Of a stretch of 64,000 bases of DNA, positions 39,352-51,897 are shown piece by piece. The stretch lies in the NCBI RefSeq assembly GCF_008831285.2, contig NC_045145.1, forward strand, positions 15,578,040 through 15,642,039, written 5' to 3'. The position numbers were made by a program, and so were the translations under genes. The notes under the pieces were generated by a model. That model made no database searches. It was not told the DNA's origin and saw nothing but the letters and a program-made list of their open reading frames with translations. The DNA is from Nymphaea colorata (taxonomy: Eukaryota; Streptophyta; Magnoliopsida; Nymphaeales; Nymphaeaceae). Positions within the stretch are counted from its first letter, which is position 1. The number at the start of each line of letters is the position of its first letter.

Positions 39352-40210
39352 CTCCGCTTACTCCTCCCTTCTCAAATTCACAGTGGCATCAATGTCTCGA
39401 GGGTTTTGTGACAGCAAGTCTCGAGAAGATCTGAACGACTTTTCCCGTCTTTTGGTAAAACACCTGAAGTAAAGATTAAAGAGATCGTCCTCTTACGCCC
39501 TCTTCTTTTCTCCTCAATTTTAACGGATAGTGCCTGCCTCGTTGAGAAATTCGAAAAGCATCCAATTTTGTATGTTGTTAGCAGGATAGTGTGCATCACT
39601 GGCATTCCCTGTTTGTTCCTGAAGGCAACATGAGATCGAGAAAATACTTTCTTGTACCAGAGAAAAGTGCAGAACACTTGGACTGCCTACATGGATCATG
39701 TGCTTTTAAACACACCAACGTTGGGCAGTGGGCTTAAAATTTCAAGGAGGAGGAGTGCGGTTCAGGAAAGAAGTTAAAGACTGTTCAACTCGCTCTCAAG
39801 GCTTGGCCGCTTGAGATCTCAAAGAAGATGAAATTCTAGCCTGCGAGCAAGTAGTTGCAATCAACCAAGCTCTTCAAGAGTATCTAGTCCATACTCACAC
39901 TGAACACATCAGCTTAATACCAGTCGAAGATAGGCCAACGCAGTGCACGTATCTCTATCGGACTTGGGAAAGAGAAAGAGAGAACATTATTTGAGATCGG
40001 GAGTTTTCTAAATTGTTACATCAATTGCAAATTAGTTGATGAACATCAGTTCATCTTTTTACCAAACTGCTTTGCAAGGGTTTTTCTTTCACCGGGGAGA
40101 AGTGATTCTACACGTCGTACACCAACAAGACTGAAGCGCTAAATGGCGTCACTTATGGGTCATCAGAAAGCGGGTCCCCACATTCATGAAAAAGGTGGAT
40201 TTTCACTTAC

Positions 40211-42280
40211 CTACTCCGAGTCTCCGACAAGCAGCTCTCGTCTTTATTCTTCCCATTGAATCTACCTGTACCGAACATTCTTGCACAGCTACTTCACCAG
40301 CGAGAGTAAAACAGATCCCAAGCAGAGAGTTTAGATTGCTGTTCTGAATTTTGGACTCTTCGATTTCACAGCTGAACATGATCACATCAGCAACAGCAAA
40401 CAAACCACAAGGGGGAAGAACATAAACCCCCAGACAAAAGAAAAAAAACAGATGAGTACAGGTACGATACAGTTACTACCATAGAAATTTCGCTCAAATT
40501 TACTCTCGACTTTGGATCCGGTTTTGAAAACAACCAGCCTCAAGGTATATCCGAGTCCTTAATTGCGATCCGATACAGATATTCCTGATAATCCAATATA
40601 TATATATATGATTTGGGCATTGAACCCAAAAACAGAAAGAAAGTGAGGCGAGCACAAAAGGGAAATCTTTTGTCATGTCCCCCAACAATATAAGCCACTA
40701 CAAACGAAGCCGATGCACTGAAAAAGCTTTCGATAATGCAACGAGAGATCCTCACAACTGAACCACTTGGCTAAAAAAGGAATGTGCCAACCCGAGCATC
40801 CCTTTCATGCATGTGGAGACAACGTAACCCGGCTGCATAATTCCAAACAGAGCCCGCACGACGCTTAAGAGGACCAGCTTTGGCATAAAAAATAGAGAAC
40901 CTAAATATAACCTGCCGTCTACACGTCGTTAAGAGGCCCCTGACCATACACTCCCTTTGATGTGAACATGAAATCACGTATGGAAGAAAAGACGATCTTC
41001 CTCTGGAGACGTGTTCTTAACGCCGATTTAGAACCATTAAAGGGATTCGGTATACTATGTCACTAATCTTTCCAACTTGGAAGTCGCAACCTTTTTCTTA
41101 GAAAAAGAATTAATGAACTAAAACAAGCTACAGTGCCAAAGAGCCAGTTGCAGGCTACCAGAAAGGAATAAAAACAGAAGGCTCAGCAACACAGCAGCGA
41201 CCTTTTCAGGAGGCTCCACATCTAAAACGGATATAACAGGTTGACGCATGAGAGATAAAGCCAAAGCGAGTTCCTTCCTTTTCGTTTGCTTTCTGTTGAC
41301 TACATTCTCTAAATATTCATCCTCGCGTACATTTTTGTTACGATCCATCTCGCAGAAAGCGATGGTCAATATTATGAACACCAAGAACTTTTGCGATCCA
41401 CTACTGAGCTCCAAGCAAATGGGTTTTCCAAACAGACAGGAAACCGTGACGATGAACAGCTTGGCTCGATTATTCCACCTCCAAAAGCTGCTTGTGGCCA
41501 ACGTATTAGCTTCTCCTTGAAGGTTCTATAAAGTTAGCCACCAAGCATGAAGTGAGAACCAAACGTTCCAATATACCTTCAAATCATCAGGAAATAATGA
41601 AGAACGTGACGCAGAATACACGCTCAGCAAGCACGCCACACCACCAAGCCATTGCCTGAAGCCAGGACCCAGTATTCCAGTCCACTTTGAATTATAAGGA
41701 GAAAACCAGGAAAGAGGTGGCATGCCACCCGAACATTTGGTACCCACCATCTTGGTGTATAATATTCGGACAATTACCACAAGCAGCACATGGAAACAGA
41801 TGTACGTGCCAGAGAACAAAAAAGGAAGGGAGTAAACAATAGATTAATAGATACCCATGTAATTAATAACAGATCATATAGTCGGGCCATTGAAACTCGA
41901 TGTTAGTATTCATCAATTAAGTGATGCTTCAGTGAAAAACTATACACGTAGTCGAGAAAAAAAGTGCCAGGTTAAAGAAAAAGAAGAGATGTCATCTGAA
42001 TAAAAATTTGCGATTTTTAGTCGACAAATTCTAATTGTTTCATGACTTGCTGCATAACCTCAACCTGCTCTACAGCTCCTAAAAGGAAAGATTAACACCA
42101 GACAGGAACATAATTCACATTCCTGGAATGAACAAACACAACTTTACAGGGCCACATAAACAGGTGATCCACAGACCAAGAACTTCTGTGACACTCTTTA
42201 ATAGTGCATGAAGACAAGATACCTGAAAACCCTGCAAAAGTTTGTGTCCCATCATCCTGCCACAATTTGTGCAGCCCACC
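40211..42280 (-). other. Exon-like blocks of unknown identity (possible unrecognised gene or long leader)
   Basis: Several minus-strand segments look spliced. 42280-42223 has acceptor TTTTAAGCAG and donor GTATCTTG and is open (GGLHKLWQDDGTQTFAGFS). 41819-41569 and 41517-41118 are open frames separated by a 51-bp GT...AG segment whose removal joins them in frame; that is shorter than usual plant introns. The second block encodes a hydrophobic, charged sequence with the tail segment LDVEPPEKVAAVLLSLLFLF. 40371-40211 has acceptor GTTCAG and a strong donor GTAAGTG. I recognise no family. It could be a membrane-protein gene, a decayed gene, or non-coding upstream exons of the LDIP gene. Confidence 0.25.
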
Positions 42281-42299
42281 CTGCTTAAAACAAATCTAT

Positions 42300-44560
42300 G
42301 ATTTAGAATCTGCATCCCATTGGTCTGGAAAGCATGATAATCATCAACATACACAAAAACAGATGGGAACAGAGGACAAAAGCATAGATTCCATGATAGA
42401 TAAGACCATGTGTGGGGAAACATGTCTGGAGAAGATTGCAGCAGTTAAAAGTGAATCCACCTGCAAACCATCAAACTCCCTACTATAACATATCCAGTGC
42501 AACATTTATCAAGCAGAATAAAGTGCTACAGTGCAATCCCTCCCATGTAAAAGAATTAAGTGCTCCAGAAATGAAGGAAAAATGCTTATTGGAGTACACT
42601 ATGCTTTGAAGCTCATATTTGCAAGTTGTTTTATACTTTTGGAACAAGCGTGGTGAATATCCAGTCTTTCAAGGAAGCAGGGAGGTAGGCAAAACTGGGA
42701 TTAGACAAAGCATCCAGATTATTCCTACCGAAACACACCAGGGAATTGGACTACTTATCCTTTTCTCTTTTGAAACCTTAATCCCTGAAAAGGCTCCTGG
42801 AAACCAATCAATTAACGAAGTTTTTGTATAAGAACTCAACCAATCCACATTCCAGGATATGAGCAGCCAAAAAACAGTCGAATCTTCAGGATCAGTGCAT
42901 GCTTTGCAGTTTGCACATAGAACAAAGCCACAAACACTTACAACTGACCAGCAAGAAAACAATCAATAGCTTAAGAAGAGTCAAGAGACAACACATGGAT
43001 AGCTATGTTTCTTCCAACAGAAACCGTTTCACATTTTTTACATTATTTTGACTGCAGAAGAGAATCAAATAAAATTTTAAAAACCAAATAATGATATCCA
43101 CAAACATGATATAACTCCAGACTGACCATCAAGGCATCAAAAGCTTATGGCATCTTGGAATTTGGAGGACTCTGACTGCTCAAATTACTTCAAAACATAA
43201 ACCGAACCTTTATTCAAAAGGTTGACCACTCGCTTTATATTATACTTTCTTTAAAATTTAGAGATAGACCATGCGAGCAACAACAGCAGAAGCCGCAGAA
43301 CAAGATATAAATGATACAGAAAACAATTACCAATAAATTATAATTCAATACCACCCAAAATACCTGATCTTATCTTTCCTAAGACTTCCCCAAAGTTTTG
43401 TCTACTTCGAAACAGGAACGCCATATCTCTGCAGAAATCATAGACAAAATTATAAAGGAAAATAAAAGTCACTAAAGCCATAAGGCTATCAGTGCATTAC
43501 ATCCCACTCCACGGCCAATCAAGTAATCAAAAAAATATCAGCATTTACCAAGCCACTTGAGCCTGTACTTCTACCGAAGAAACAAAACAATGAGGTCCAA
43601 GACAGGTCCAACCTCGCCATTGCAAGTTATCTCTAAGCCCACACATCTATCTTGCAGCTATGTTATACAGGAAAAAAGGCCGACACAACAAAAATGAAGG
43701 CTTAATTTGGCAGATGTCGCATCAACCAATGATTGTCGCTTCACACTTCAAGAGGAGGTCAGAATGTAGTCTATTTGTGAATAAGCACTGTTTGCACAGT
43801 TTCTAAAAGCAGGAGATATGACACGAGAGATGCACAAAGATCAAAAACGAACCTGCTTTCTTGGATTCTTACCAAATTCAATCTTCCCTTCGGAACTTCT
43901 TCGAAAAGGATATAAACCAGTTTAGGTTTCATAAAAAGAGAGGGACACAAGTTATTTTAAATACCTATACCTCGAAACCAATGTTTAATAAGAAGCATAT
44001 TTTCCTAATAGGCAGGCTGCTATTAATATCAATTATTATCAACTATACCTATAAAGTAGAAGAGGCCAGAGGCTTAGTGCAAAGTTTGTATTCTACTTCC
44101 CAAACTTTTTTAAAAAAAATGAATGGTAAATAGTACTTCATGTACTATTAATAGGGAAATGAAAATTTTAGCATATGTTTCTTTTTTAAAAGAAAAGATA
44201 AATTCAGGTATTTTCAGAATAAATCCTCAAAACGGAAAGACATAACAAATCAGGTCAAAAAGTATTATGAAAGAAGAAACACATGGAAAGCAAACACTTG
44301 AATGTGTGTTGTCCCACATTTAACTAGCGGGAGAGATCCTCCTTTTTATCCAATTTAACGAGAAAATCCTCTCTAGCATGAGGTGCCACTTCATATAAGT
44401 CCTGTTCTGTTACACTACTAAAATAATAAAAAGTCTGAATCCAGAGAGAACTTATGAAAAACCCAAGAACATTCATGGACATGATATCTGGGACCCCTAC
44501 CTGACATGATTGGTGTGGTCAAGTGTACTGACATGGCAACGACATTATGAGATGCAACCT
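42300..44560. other. Spacer between unknown blocks and the 44.6-kb MITE
   Basis: Open frames of 60-100 codons occur on both strands (for example 42204-42488 plus and 42669-42962 minus). They overlap one another, lack family motifs and show no consistent splice sites. The sequence is moderately AT-rich. I see no RNA gene or clear repeat. Confidence 0.4.
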
Positions 44561-44565
44561 AACAG

Positions 44566-44787
44566 CAGTGGCGGAGCCAGAAATTTTTAGCTATGGGGCA
44601 CCGCACTATCTTATTATTGCAATGGGTTGGATACATGTTCGGCCACAGAGCAGTGGCCTAAGTCTGGTGTAGGCACCGGATATGGCTACGCCTGAGTCCA
44701 ACATTATCATATTAAAACTTTTGTAAGGGTTTACTCAGGCTGGGGTGGGCAGTTGCCCGCGCCAGCTGCAAGGTAGCTCCGCTACTG
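44566..44787. mobile_element. hAT-type MITE, 222 bp, with 8-bp target duplication
   Basis: The left end is CAGTGGCGGAGCCAG and the right end, reverse-complemented, is CAGTAGCGGAGCTAC (three mismatches in 15). Flanks are CCTAACAG (44558-44565) and CCTAACGG (44788-44795), an 8-bp duplication with one change. CAGTGGCGGAGCCA-type ends are widespread in plant hAT elements. No transposase frame. Confidence 0.8.
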
Positions 44788-45040
44788 CCTAACGGCAAGG
44801 GAAGACGAACAAAAACCAGTATCACATATTTAAGATAAGAAGTCCCTGTCGGCCTTAGAGAAAAGGACTCAAGATGAAATAAGCCCCAGACATGCCCCAT
44901 TCCTTAAAACTGTTTTAAACATAAAAATCCAAAATTAAAAACCAAAAGGAGACAGCATTAATGAGGAAAAACAAAGCACAAGACCAGGACAAAACCAGCA
45001 GCCTCAAATTGGAAAAGGAGAAGGGTGATAAGGACCAGTT

Positions 45041-45234
45041 GACAACGGATCAAAGTCCTCAAAATATACAAGACTTAAAGCAGAGAAAAAAACTATCTGT
45101 ACAATATTGTAGAGTAATAGTCTTTCCAGTAAAAGCTGACAACGGATCAAAGTCCTCAACTCATACAAGGCTTAAAGTAGACAAAAAAAACCTACCCGTA
45201 CAAAATTGTAGAGAAATAGTCTTTCCAGTAAAAG
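45041..45234. repeat. Tandem duplication, two units of 97 bp
   Basis: GACAACGGATCAAAGTCCTC starts at 45041 and again at 45138. Each unit continues with TACAAG.CTTAAAG, then GTACAA.ATTGTAGAG, and ends TAGTCTTTCCAGTAAAAG. The units are about 88% identical. They lie some 500 bases beyond the RCD1-like stop codon, so they could fall near or just past its 3'UTR. A plus-strand frame of 128 codons (44961-45347) spans it only because of the duplication. Confidence 0.85.
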
Positions 45235-45698
45235 CCCTGCAGTGGATACGTACTAGAAAGCTCCTAACTCATAAAGAGAAAAAGGTACAAAGCCGTTCCT
45301 GGGTATGCCATATTCAAAATAAATTAGAAAACATTTGCATACATTAAAACAATAGCAGAGATTTTGATAACTGATTTTCCAGTTGAAAGCCTAAGGAGAT
45401 CTCTGCACAACCCCAAATAAAACACACACAGACAAACTTCACCTAAATTGACTGCTTAATAAGGACATCAGCATGAAAGTATGAAACCCTTCCATGCACT
45501 GAACCAAATGAAAGTGTGTAGCATCAAATCAAACACCTCTTTGTCAATACTCCTCTATGCCATCAAAGCATGTTCCACAACAGCCTACATGCTACATCGA
45601 TGGAATTTCTTAGTATTAGACAAAACAAGAAACATCCAACACTTAACCACTTGAGATAGTGAGGATAAAAAAGAATATTAGTTCATGAAATTTTGGTT

Positions 45699-48220
45699 TC
45701 AGAAACTCACACAGGAACGCAAATTTTTCAAGGTTGCTATCAGCAGATCATCCCCAGCAATTGATCTTAACCTTTTAATAAGTTCTTCCCTGGTCAACTT
45801 TTTCCTCTGGTGACAAAAAAGAAAGAACACCCAAACAAATTTTCATAAGACGAGAAGGCAAGGCAAAGCTAGATACAAATTTACAAGTCCTTTTATACCT
45901 TGAATTCATCATAATAACAGTCAAGGCGCTTTTTATTTGCAGCAGATATATGTTTCTCAATTGCAGCAAACAGCAGTGGAAATGGCATCCACGTAGATGT
46001 TGGCCTCTTCACAGGCACAGTTGAGCTTCCCTGTATATGTTGCTTCCAACTTTAGAAAAATTAAAATTTGCCATCCATTATCTCAAGGCTAACAAACACA
46101 GTTAGTTTCTCAATTAGTATATGACACAAGCACAAGACAGGGCTCCATACTATCATCAATAAACCAGAAAATTCATGTTACACCATCACAGGGCACAACT
46201 CCATAAGCTCCTATCAATGAAGAAGGAAAGTTCAACTTCTAAGTACACGAACTCCCACACGTGGTAAGGCACCAACTGCTCATCAGAGGCTGCTCCATGG
46301 ATTCAACTGTTTACCAGCCCCTTTCTATATGAACAAACTTAAACACTTGATTATTCATTAAATAATGGCCATCACAAACTGAAACACAAAATCTCCTTAC
46401 CAAATCAGCAACAGGGGCATGTTGTTTCACATGGGTGTCGGGCAATGGAGAATTTGTAACTGCCACTAACGGAACTGTGTTTTGACTTTCTTTTAATCGA
46501 GCCCAGTACTCTTAAAATTTTAAGAAAAAAAAAGGAAATGCAGAAAAGAACGGGGTGAGTAAGTAGACATAACGACTAAAAGCTTAATAATTCAATTAAG
46601 TTGTCGCAGCACAGATTACCTTCAACAGGAGGCACCTTAAAACTCACAACATACTCTGGGTGTATATGAGTGTTCATATGGGTCCCCCATATGACATAAC
46701 GTCTGGGATTTCTAATATCGTCCACACCGCTGTCAAAACTGTCACTGCTAGGACAGAACTGTGCAGAACCAAGAGGGACTTGCTCCATATTTCCCATTAT
46801 CACACGGCACAATACCATGTGTTGCAAACCTTTTTCGTCAACATCAGAAAAACTGGCACTGCGGATACGCAATGAAAACAGCACTATATATCACCCAGCA
46901 CATGAGATGCAAAATAAAAGATAAAAGACAAAACATAAAGGAAATCAAAGACAACTTGTACAAATCCATTAACCAAAAAACAAACGGACTGCAAGATAGA
47001 AATAGCAACATCAAGATGAGAGAAGAAAAACATAAAGAAACTCACCTGATAAGGGCGCATTCTTTTGATGAAAGGTAGACGCCACTCCCATATGCCACTC
47101 CACCTATAGGATTTCGGATCCTTCCGAATCCATGGAGCATAATCTCAACAATACCATCTCTTGAAGAACCATGCCATGCATACCGAACATTTGCATCACC
47201 ACGGTAGCTCTTCATAACATGAACCTGGTTTTCAAATAGCTGCATCCGAGCCTGTGCAGAACTGCTTGTTGGGGAGTAACGATATATCCCGACTATGTGG
47301 CTAGCAGTCACAAGCGTACCCAAGCCCAAAAGAAACACATCGCGAACAGCAGTATAGTCACTAGAACCTCTGTCCAGAGCCACTATTTTGTCACGCAGAG
47401 ATTCTGAACCAAAAGTTTCTAGGACCCCCTGGCTCATAAAGGATAATCCTCGACCAAGAGATCCTCCCTCGCGCAGCAAATCACCATTTTCGTCGACTAC
47501 TTCTTTAATCTCAGCAGGCTGGTTTCGGTCAGAACCAGAATTCTGATCCAAGTCGCTGTGCTCATCTCTGAGCGGGCTGCGCTGGACACTTACAATCTTT
47601 GCATGTGAAATTGATACATCGCTTTGATCCTCTGTCTTCGAACTATCTGCAGCGCTAATATCGATTTCAAGCTTCACCTCAATCTCAGGTGCATTTGCAC
47701 TCATTGGGTGCCTGCACTTCTCTCCGTCCTTGGCATCATTATCATCAAAAAAGAACTTCGGAAAGAAGCACCTATCGGACTCGTCAATCCACGCAACTGA
47801 TTGCTGCATCCCACTACTTAGATCGATCAGCAGCATGTGAAGAAAATCAACGAGGCACGTTTGCGCATCCAACGCCACCTCAACCGCGGATCTATTGCTG
47901 CCAAACGCATCCACGAGAGGTCCTCTTAGATGCGCCGGGAAATCGCACCACTCTCCCTTTGAGAAGAACATTATCCGCTTGGGCAGCCCGCTCTTGCGAA
48001 AGTTGGCATAGTTGTTGATCATCGACTTTCCAGAACAACAACCACAGCCATGGCTGAACCCCTCCGCCGGTGGAAACCGTAATCCTCTCCTCGAGACAGC
48101 ACGTTTGATCTTCCCACACCGCTCGCCCATCAGAAAAGCAGCACACTTGACTGCCCTCTTCCTCTTCAAATCCGTGACCCTATTTCTGCCATGATCGAGC
48201 TCCCCAACGGCCCTATCCAT
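45699..48220 (-). CDS. RCD1: RCD1/SRO-type protein: WWE, PARP-like and RST domains (5 coding exons, 587 aa)
   Basis: Plant SIMILAR TO RCD-ONE family; Arabidopsis RCD1 is a nuclear hub that binds many stress transcription factors through its RST domain. Exons (minus): 48220-47046, 46858-46620, 46510-46401, 46030-45899 and 45806-45699; all junctions are GT-AG and in phase. The start is the ATG of MDRAVGELDHGRNRVTDLKR; the open frame extends nine codons further only from a TTG. A basic region lies near residues 18-45, the WWE domain at about 65-160, an acidic low-complexity linker at about 165-255, the PARP-like domain at about 265-470, and the RST domain at about 515-582 (TWMPFPLLFAAIEKHIS, then LTREELIKRLRSIAGDDLL). 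Length is close to Arabidopsis RCD1 (589 aa). At the PARP active-site positions it has His350, Tyr382 and Asn454. The last codons (SCVSF) read over a GTGAGT, so a further 3' exon cannot be excluded. Confidence 0.95.
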
Positions 48221-48259
48221 AACTGTACAACGATCTCGATCCGGCAAGAATCAAAAAGT

Positions 48260-48692
48260 CTACAACTCAAAAAGAAAAATCTACCGACTTATACATATTT
48301 ACATCACCGGATCGGCGACACCCTACCGCAACCTGTCCAAACAAAGCGCGATCAGGACAACGAAACCCTAAAATGAGTCCAAAAATTCAAATTTTCAGAG
48401 CGAACGAACAAAACAAACATAAGGACGCTCAAACCCTAACCAACACACCAAAATAAAATGCACAGTATAAAAATTATCTGCAACAACCGCTTACGAATCT
48501 GAAGATCGTACCATCAAGAGCTACAAATCATGCGATTCTAAAAGAAAATTAACCATCGAAATTCAAACGAAAACATTTCTTGCACGATTTATTATTAATG
48601 AAAATGCGAATGATGCAGCCCAATAAACGGAAACTTGATTCCAATATAAATAAATAAATAAATAAATAATAATAAAATGAGAAAATTAGTAC
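48260..48692 (-). other. Probable 5'UTR intron of the RCD1-like gene
   Basis: On the minus strand a donor (GCAAG then GTACTAATTTTC) at 48692 and an acceptor (TTTTTGAGTTGTAG) ending at 48260 bound a 433-bp, T-rich intron. Forty bases separate the acceptor from the ATG. The first leader exon would lie above 48693 in CT-rich sequence. The site choice is by eye. Confidence 0.45.
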
Positions 48693-48989
48693 CTTGCTCA
48701 AGAAAGCCATTCGGGGGAAAATTAACGCAGAAAAAGAAAAAGGAAAAAAGAAAAGATGCTAAAGGAACGACCCGCCCACAGAGGACGACAGAAACGGAGG
48801 GTGGACAATATAAAGGCGACAAAGGAACCGCCTCTCACCGAATGGATTGGATATCCAGAACCGAACGAGATCCACGGTTCTGGGTCTCCATCTAACGGTT
48901 TCTCCTCCTGCTCGTCGATACTCGACGAACAAAGGGATTCGGATCGAAGAAGATCCACAAGATGACCGCCTCCCTCTGAGAACACGAAA

Positions 48990-51890
48990 CCGGAGACGGA
49001 TCATTTCCTGATCCGATTTTCTGATTGGATTCGGTTCTAAGCGGAATCGACATCCGGAAGTAGTAGTCAATACGGCAAGGCGATGGCGTGAGTATTCAGA
49101 AATCGAGATGTAATTATTTTGTAACCAATGATTCAGACGAAGTGCCTTTGAATTATACGCTTACGAAGGTTTCGAAATCGGACTGCTCGGATCTTTCTTC
49201 TTTCCTCTTTTCTTCCTTTTATTTCTCTTTTCACCTCTCTTCCTCTTCTTCCTCCCTCCGGCAGCCGGAGGCTTGCCGTCCCGGCAAGGTCCAGCGATGG
49301 CAAGGGACTGTGGCTCTCTCCTTGCCCTCCACCCATCATTAGGTAGATAGTTTGGTTCCCGCGATGGGAAAGGAGCCGCCGGCCGGCAGGCTGCCGGCGA
49401 TAGTGGGGAGTTGAGTTGGTGCAAGAAAGGAAAAAGTTCAACCAAGGTCATTCTATCTGATTTCAAATGAGCGGCTCTAGTTTGATGACTGATGACTCTA
49501 AAGTCACCATTAAATATATGAAAATTGAACGATGAAGCTGACTCCCTAACTTTTCATAATCATCCAGCTATTTAGATAGAGCCATTTAATGCAAGATGAT
49601 TGACGGTTAAGAAAAAAAACATGAAGAAAAAACTGATAGTTATAATTCAGATTATTATTTTTTCATTGACCTTGCATAACAAAACTCATATATATATATA
49701 TAAACTGATGCATTCAGGTTGCATCATGCATGAGAGGCAGGTGAAATCTTGCATAAGGGATCTGGCATTGAGCTGCATGTATAAGAAGTGGAGTTCCATC
49801 GTGAATCTTGCATCGAGCTATGTGTATATATATATATTTATTATATATTTAAAAACACCATGAATGGTTAAGAACATCAAAGGTCGTTCCTACACCTACA
49901 CGATAACTTATTGTTAATATTTTCTTTAGCATGATTCTTTTAATTCGTTTTTTAAATATTTAACTATCTAATAACATTTGGCATCCATCTAATTTTAATT
50001 CTAAATTAGTCGCCAACATAAAGAACCAATAAGAGAGGAAAAAAGTTAAGTAGCTGGTATGGCAACAAGCAACACACACAACATTTGTAAAACACCAAAA
50101 ATGTAAGGGGATTCATTTTAAGGTGTTCTAGATTACTTCATATTTCAGATTCAAGGTGATCTAAGATCTTGACCGCGGTATAAACAAACACTGAATTTGA
50201 TCACTAATGAGCCATGGTTGGGCGAGACAATGTCTCAAAAAGCTTAACCGTTTGATTGCAAACACAACACTCGTTACTTAGAGCCTGAAAACCTATATGA
50301 ACATTAGATTGTATTTGGATGGGACCTAACATGAGATTTTTTTCGCTTTTAGCTCGATTATGAACTTGGGTCTCATGTGGTTAGATGTCTCATATGATTC
50401 TTAATTTGCTTCCCACCAACCGCAACTGTAGCCTTACTCTACACTAATGTACGAAGCCCACAAGTAATAATTGAACTTGGAATTTCTTGTCACATGAATG
50501 AATGCATGACCAGTGTTACGAAAAATAACAAAACGCCCCTTCACTTTTAAACAAATCACAAATAGCGCCTATATTTAAGCAAAAGGCACTTCATTTGGAG
50601 AAACATTAAAGTAAAGGAATGACTTACAAATTACCTCTCCTAGTCTTAATTATTTTCAACTCAAAAAGAGATAATTTTGATTAATGAAAAGACAGTTTTA
50701 TAAATTACTCCTCTACACAAGTGTTATTGATTTTTTCTAAACAGTGATTCGTTAGTTGCCTAAGAATCAAGCGATGCTTCTCTTTAATTTTTTTTTCTTA
50801 AAGTTAAGAATGAATTTTTTTTTAAGTGTGAATAAAGTTAATTAGTCGCTATAAAATTGTTCATGTTCGGCGAGTGGGTCATTGCTTTCAGCAAAAGGTC
50901 TTCGTACCTGGACAATGAGTTGCCGTAAAAGATTTTTTGATAAAACAATAGTTCATCTTTTGTATTATCTTTAATAAATGAGTGGGACTCTCTACCTACC
51001 TATTTAAACAATTTTTAATACAAACCTACTATAGATACATTGTCGAAAAAAATATAATTAAAAATTACAATAATTTCAATATTATTGTTCAATAGAATAT
51101 CACAAAAGATTCGTGACGGTGTCGTCTTCTAAAAGCATAACTATAATAGTTAGAAGCTACGTACGTTCGTAAAATTTATTAGACATTGAGAGGTGTTTGG
51201 TAACAAAAATGTTTTATTGTTAGTAACATGACGTTCTACATGCAAAATGTCTTCCAACTTTCTAAGTTATAAAAGCAAAGATTATAGTCACAGAAAACAC
51301 ATTTTTTTTTTCGAAAAAAAAAGCATGAAAAATGCGATAAATTAACTAGCAGTTTAAAACTTAAAAAAACATATTTTTTAAAAAAATGTTAAAAATAAAA
51401 AAAACATGTTTTTAATGCTTTTTTAACATGTTTTTATTTTTATTTTTTTCGGTCTTTTTAATGTCAACGGTTTTTTTCATTTTGTATTTTTCATTTGTTA
51501 CAAATCTGCTTATCTTTTTTATGTGTTTTTGTTATTCTTTACTTATTTTATTTTTCTTTTATTATTAGTTTTTTAAAATTTACATATTTTTTTATTTTTT
51601 TAAGCTTCTCACGTATTGTGTATAATATTTAAATTTTAAATCGGTTAAAAATGTTTTCACACTCTCAGCAGTTGAACCAAGCGTCAAAATACGTTTTAGT
51701 TTCATGATTTTTGTTTTCAATAGTGTTCCTTATACTAAGAAGAGAGGCGAAAAGAAGATGATAAGAAAGTGTCTCTTTATCGTAAAGTGTGCGACCGTCC
51801 CTTTCTCTCTGTTTCCGAGAGACGTCTCTATGGTCAGAAATCAATTTGCGTTTGACGCGATGAGTTTTGGGAGCAAGTCGGGGCAGTGGG
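48990..51890. other. Divergent intergenic region between the RCD1-like and hydrolase genes
   Basis: Holds the RCD1-side promoter at its left end. A GC-rich island at about 49240-49410 contains short inverted CCGGCAGCC-type motifs and is open on the minus strand (96 codons from an ATG near 49451) without family resemblance. From 49500 to 51700 the DNA is very AT-rich. 51283-51666 resembles one end of the transposon in hydrolase intron 3. 51195-51230 begins with the GTTTGGTAACA motif of the small MITE family. Confidence 0.45.
51283..51666. mobile_element. Possible member of the hAT-like CATAGTCAC family
   Basis: The left end TATAGTCACAGAAAAC and the following T-run match the reverse-complemented right end of the element at 55969-56950 (CATAGTCACAGAAAAC). 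The interior is simple A/T-rich sequence (AAAAACATGTTTTTAA repeats). The right border near GTTTTCACACTCTC is only a partial inverted match and no target duplication was found. Confidence 0.35.
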
Positions 51891-51897
51891 CAGGAGC

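Noticed and set aside
48221..48247. Nine extra codons upstream of the RCD1-like ATG
   Set aside because: The frame opens at TTG, not ATG; a plant start at the ATG at 48220 is expected, and a probable splice acceptor lies just upstream.
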